Of a stretch of DNA of 64,000 bases, positions 61,811 through 64,000 are shown in pieces (position 1 is the first letter of the stretch; every line of letters starts with the position of its first letter). Under the pieces are notes generated by a model. It was not told the origin of the DNA. It worked only from the letters and a program-made list of their open reading frames with translations, and did no database searches. The stretch lies in contig CANFHA010000002.1 of NCBI GenBank assembly GCA_947446645.1, forward strand, positions 186,001 to 250,000, given 5' to 3'. This stretch comes from Chitinophagaceae bacterium. Its GTDB lineage: Bacteria; Bacteroidota; Bacteroidia; Chitinophagales; Chitinophagaceae. A program made the position numbers and the translations under genes.

Positions 61811-62105
61811 AAATGTTGCTTTTGGTATTCGGGAAGTGGCGTGTTTCTACGTAGGACGAAGTTTTCGGTAAATGTGTTAGTATTCAACCAGCCTTTTTTA
61901 GGTGTTGAAACAATATTTTAAATATAATGCGTAAATATAAGCAAAATTAATTGTGGGATGGTTGAAATTTAGCGGGAATCAGCTGTGTTTAAGATTGCGG
62001 GAGCGTGCCTACAAATAGGGAAGTCGTATACAGTTGTGGAAAATTTTTTATGGCATTGATTTTGATACAGTTAACTTAGAAGAAGAATGTAAAATCGATT
62101 AGCCT
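61811..62105. other. Divergent intergenic region
   Basis: Nearly 300 AT-rich bases between two divergent genes, where the promoters of both should lie. No repeat or coding frame was recognised. Confidence 0.5.
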
Positions 62106-62810
62106 ATGGTACTCAGCGAAACGTGGTTCATGGAAGGATATATAGATTTTGAACTGCAGAAATATAAGTTGCTTGCCTACCTGCAAGGTGTGAAGAAAAG
62201 CTTCAGCGAGACGAAGCTTTACCCCCAGCTATCAGACATTGTCTTTCACTACAATAACCTGAATGCTTTTCGTAATAACAAACAACTGCTGCAGGACCGG
62301 TTTCCTAAGAAGCTGGCTGCTTTAGATGTGAGGAAACTGGAAATGGTTTATGAGCGTGTACTTGCTGATGATGAGCTAATGCAGGAGCTTTCGCAGATAA
62401 CAGAATTTGCGCTTGACGAAATGAAGGGCACTATAAGCGAGGGTGCTGAGATATATGATTTTGTTGAGAAACAAATGGAGATAGAACCGGTAGGTATAGT
62501 GCCTCTATACAAAAATGAGGGTTACGTGTTTATAAGATACGCAAAAGTGGCCGATGTGAGGATCTATAATTTCAATGTGACCCTGTTCGAGCATCAGAAC
62601 TCAAAGTACAAGGGGATACGAATGGAGTATATAGACAGCCGTACGAAGAGCCTTGCTAACACTTATGAACAGATAAAGATTGATATAGTGCGTGCATACC
62701 GTGCGTTGCCGAACCCTGCCGTGTATAAAGTGGAGTTTCCTATGAGTGTGCCGTTTGATGAGACGCTGCTTCCGGTGGCTAAACGGGTGTTGATGAGGTA
62801 CCTGGCGTAG
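62106..62810 (+). CDS. Conserved protein of unknown function
   Basis: The 234-residue soluble product is mostly alpha-helical in its first half (YIDFELQKYKLLAYLQGVKK, RKLEMVYERVLADDELMQEL) and alpha/beta in the second (VGIVPLYKNEGYVFIRYAKV, DVRIYNFNVTLFEHQNSKYK). It has no signal peptide, no membrane helix and no cysteine. I do not recognise a named family, although similar proteins occur in many Bacteroidota. A second ATG eight codons on (MEGYIDFEL) could be the true start. It is divergent from the large T9SS gene. Confidence 0.75.
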   Translation: MVLSETWFMEGYIDFELQKYKLLAYLQGVKKSFSETKLYPQLSDIVFHYNNLNAFRNNKQLLQDRFPKKLAALDVRKLEMVYERVLADDELMQELSQITEFALDEMKGTISEGAEIYDFVEKQMEIEPVGIVPLYKNEGYVFIRYAKVADVRIYNFNVTLFEHQNSKYKGIRMEYIDSRTKSLANTYEQIKIDIVRAYRALPNPAVYKVEFPMSVPFDETLLPVAKRVLMRYLA

Positions 62811-63232
62811 GGCTGTCGGAGTGTGTAGCGCGTGTGCGAGATGACCACCCCAGCTCTAAAGCATGCTTCGCGATGCTTTAGAGCATCCCCTCCTTGAAAA
62901 AAAGGAGGGGAGTGTGTTGCGTAGGCGCGAGGCGACCACCCCAGCTCTAAAGCATGCTTCGCGATGCTTTAGAGCATCCCCTCCTTGAAAAAAGGAGGGG
63001 AGTGGGTTGTGTAGGCGCAAGGCGACCACCCCAGCTCTAAAGCATGCTTCGCGATGCTTTAGAGCATCCCCTCCTTGAAAAAAGGAGGGGAGTGTGTTGT
63101 GTAGGTGCGAGGCGACCACCCCAGTGTGTTTATATAGTGCCGATTGCTCTTATAGAGTTTACACGGCAGCGCAGACTAAAAGAATTAGAGACGGAGGTGC
63201 TACGTCTCTGCACAAGCGGTATATATCTGCGG
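62811..63232. other. Repeat-bearing spacer
   Basis: About 420 bases between the unknown protein and the convergent M1 peptidase. Three tandem 90-bp repeats fill most of it; after them there is about 100 bases with no recognisable feature. Confidence 0.6.
62844..63130. repeat. Three tandem copies of the two-hairpin 90-bp repeat
   Basis: Copies start at 62844, 62935 and 63025 (periods 91 and 90), with a short fourth stub at 63115. Each reads ACCACCCCAGCT, then CTCTAAAGCAT and ATGCTTTAGAG around GCTTCGCG, then a second stem CCCCTCCTT/AAGGAGGGG (in the first copy with one more A in the loop), then GAGTG(T/G)GTTG and a GTAGGCGCGAGGCG link. Copies differ at only a few positions. Confidence 0.85.
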
Positions 63233-64000
63233 TTATTTTTTTGCAGTTTTGGTTTCGTCTTCGAGTTTCATTTCGTTGTCGTCGAGCTTTTTGTCGATTA
63301 GCAGCAGGCGCGGGTCTATTATGACCTTGTATGGTTTGTCATTTGTAGGGATCGACAATTTTGTTTCGCCGCCTTTTAGTTTGTAGCGGGTGATCTGCGG
63401 AGACGATTTCCTGTCTTTGTATACGCCTATTTCTATGTAGTCGTCTGATGGAACAACGGTTTCCTTGCCGGTAGAGTCTGAGACGATCTTGTGTGATTCA
63501 ATCGTTGCCTCTACAAAGTATTTTTCACCTTCTTTCCTGCTTTTGGCAACGGTGATTTTGTTGTCATATAGTGTGATACGCTCAAAAGCATCGGTAATGA
63601 GGTATTGCAGAGAATCTGGAGTTGAGCGACGTAAAGTAGCCAGAAAGTCCATTGTAGTGGGGTAGGGCGCACCTTTCAGGGCGTATTGCTCTATAAAATT
63701 TTTCAGTGCATGGTTCACGCTGTCTTCCCCAAGGTATTTGTTGAGGGCGTGCATGACAATGCCACCTTTTTGATAGAAGATGTATTGCTGAGAATTATCT
63801 ACCAATGCAAGCGGCTTTTCTTTTTCTGCGTCATTGGAACGGTCCCTGAGGTAGCCATCCATTTCTATATGCAGGAACTTGCGGATGCGGTCTTCGCCGT
63901 ATTCTTTTTCCATCACCATAATGGCACCGTATTGGGCAAAGGTTTCAGACATCATGTTAGAGCCCTCCACATCGGCGCCGATGACCTGGTGGGCGAACCA
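63233..64000 (-). CDS. M1-family aminopeptidase, C-terminal part (partial)
   Basis: The frame runs from the right window edge to a stop at 63233, giving the last 255 residues. It starts WFAHQVIGADVEGSNMMSET, so the preceding zinc motif HExxH lies just outside; WFAHQ is its last part and the glutamate of EGSN... FAQYGAIMVMEKEYG may be the third zinc ligand. The rest (FYQKGGIVMHALNKYLGEDSV, SLQYLITDAFERI and a beta domain PQITRYKLKGGETKLSI) fits the Bacteroidota type fused to ABC-2 permease segments (ABC transporter permease/M1 aminopeptidase). The fusion cannot be confirmed here. Confidence 0.8.
   Translation of the reverse strand, partial: WFAHQVIGADVEGSNMMSETFAQYGAIMVMEKEYGEDRIRKFLHIEMDGYLRDRSNDAEKEKPLALVDNSQQYIFYQKGGIVMHALNKYLGEDSVNHALKNFIEQYALKGAPYPTTMDFLATLRRSTPDSLQYLITDAFERITLYDNKITVAKSRKEGEKYFVEATIESHKIVSDSTGKETVVPSDDYIEIGVYKDRKSSPQITRYKLKGGETKLSIPTNDKPYKVIIDPRLLLIDKKLDDNEMKLEDETKTAKK

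Noticed and set aside
62856..63119. A minus-strand frame through the tandem repeat with three identical peptide units
   Set aside because: The peptide repeats simply mirror the 90-bp hairpin repeat; the sequence is structural DNA between convergent genes.
62844..63130. Possible CRISPR array
   Set aside because: The units are contiguous 90-bp direct repeats containing hairpins, with no unique spacers and no cas genes nearby.

Overview
The window is chromosomal DNA from a member of the Bacteroidota, most likely the order Chitinophagales. Evidence: three secreted proteins end in type IX secretion (T9SS) sorting domains, there is a PorP/SprF protein, SprB-type repeats, DUF1573 proteins, and several starts preceded by the Bacteroidota -7 box TAnnTTTG rather than a clear Shine-Dalgarno. 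No rRNA, tRNA or CRISPR array was seen. Most genes are intact housekeeping or surface genes, in short operons mostly on the minus strand.

Layout. 1-5 kb: start of a coiled-coil sensor protein (cut by the window edge), an NHL-repeat T9SS cargo, an APC amino acid permease and a frameshifted receiver protein. 5-8 kb: four-gene operon of lipoprotein, membrane protein, HisKA_3 kinase and LuxR-type regulator. 8-16 kb: S9 peptidase, DUF218 lipoprotein, class III adenylate cyclase, mutS and a RAYT transposase bracketed by REP-like palindromes. 16-22 kb: operon nrnA, two FKBP isomerases and an M1 peptidase. 22-28 kb: ndk, a DksA-like protein with a Lys/Ala/Pro tail, ileS, DUF1543. 28-38 kb: T9SS cargo, YciI, 3-hydroxyanthranilate dioxygenase, CNNM/CorC transporter, PorP/SprF, 3-methyladenine glycosylase, RsmI-like methyltransferase, glycosyltransferase and hydrolase.

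38-41.4 kb is the accessory part: a tyrosine recombinase missing its catalytic tyrosine, enclosed by 32-bp inverted repeats and by direct repeats, next to a terminase-small-subunit-like HTH protein and a 0.8-kb gene-poor stretch. 41-47 kb: DUF2461, TcdA, diheme cytochrome, UDP-xylose pathway (ugd and UDP-glucuronate decarboxylase). 47-49 kb: a tandem pair of unknown lipoproteins. 49-58 kb: two aminotransferases, macro domain, CCA transferase, TsaC, GT9, three tandem DUF1573 genes, and two toxin-antitoxin loci whose antitoxin genes remain open while the toxins are damaged. 58-64 kb: large SprB-repeat T9SS protein, an unknown protein, a tandem array of 90-bp two-hairpin repeats and the end of a second M1 peptidase.

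The most notable signals are the two decayed PIN toxin loci, the integrase remnant with nested inverted and direct repeats, the two-hairpin repeat whose stem sequence changes but stays palindromic between copies, and many intergenic 7-8-bp microsatellites. I did not find a convincing new multi-gene defence or biosynthetic system.
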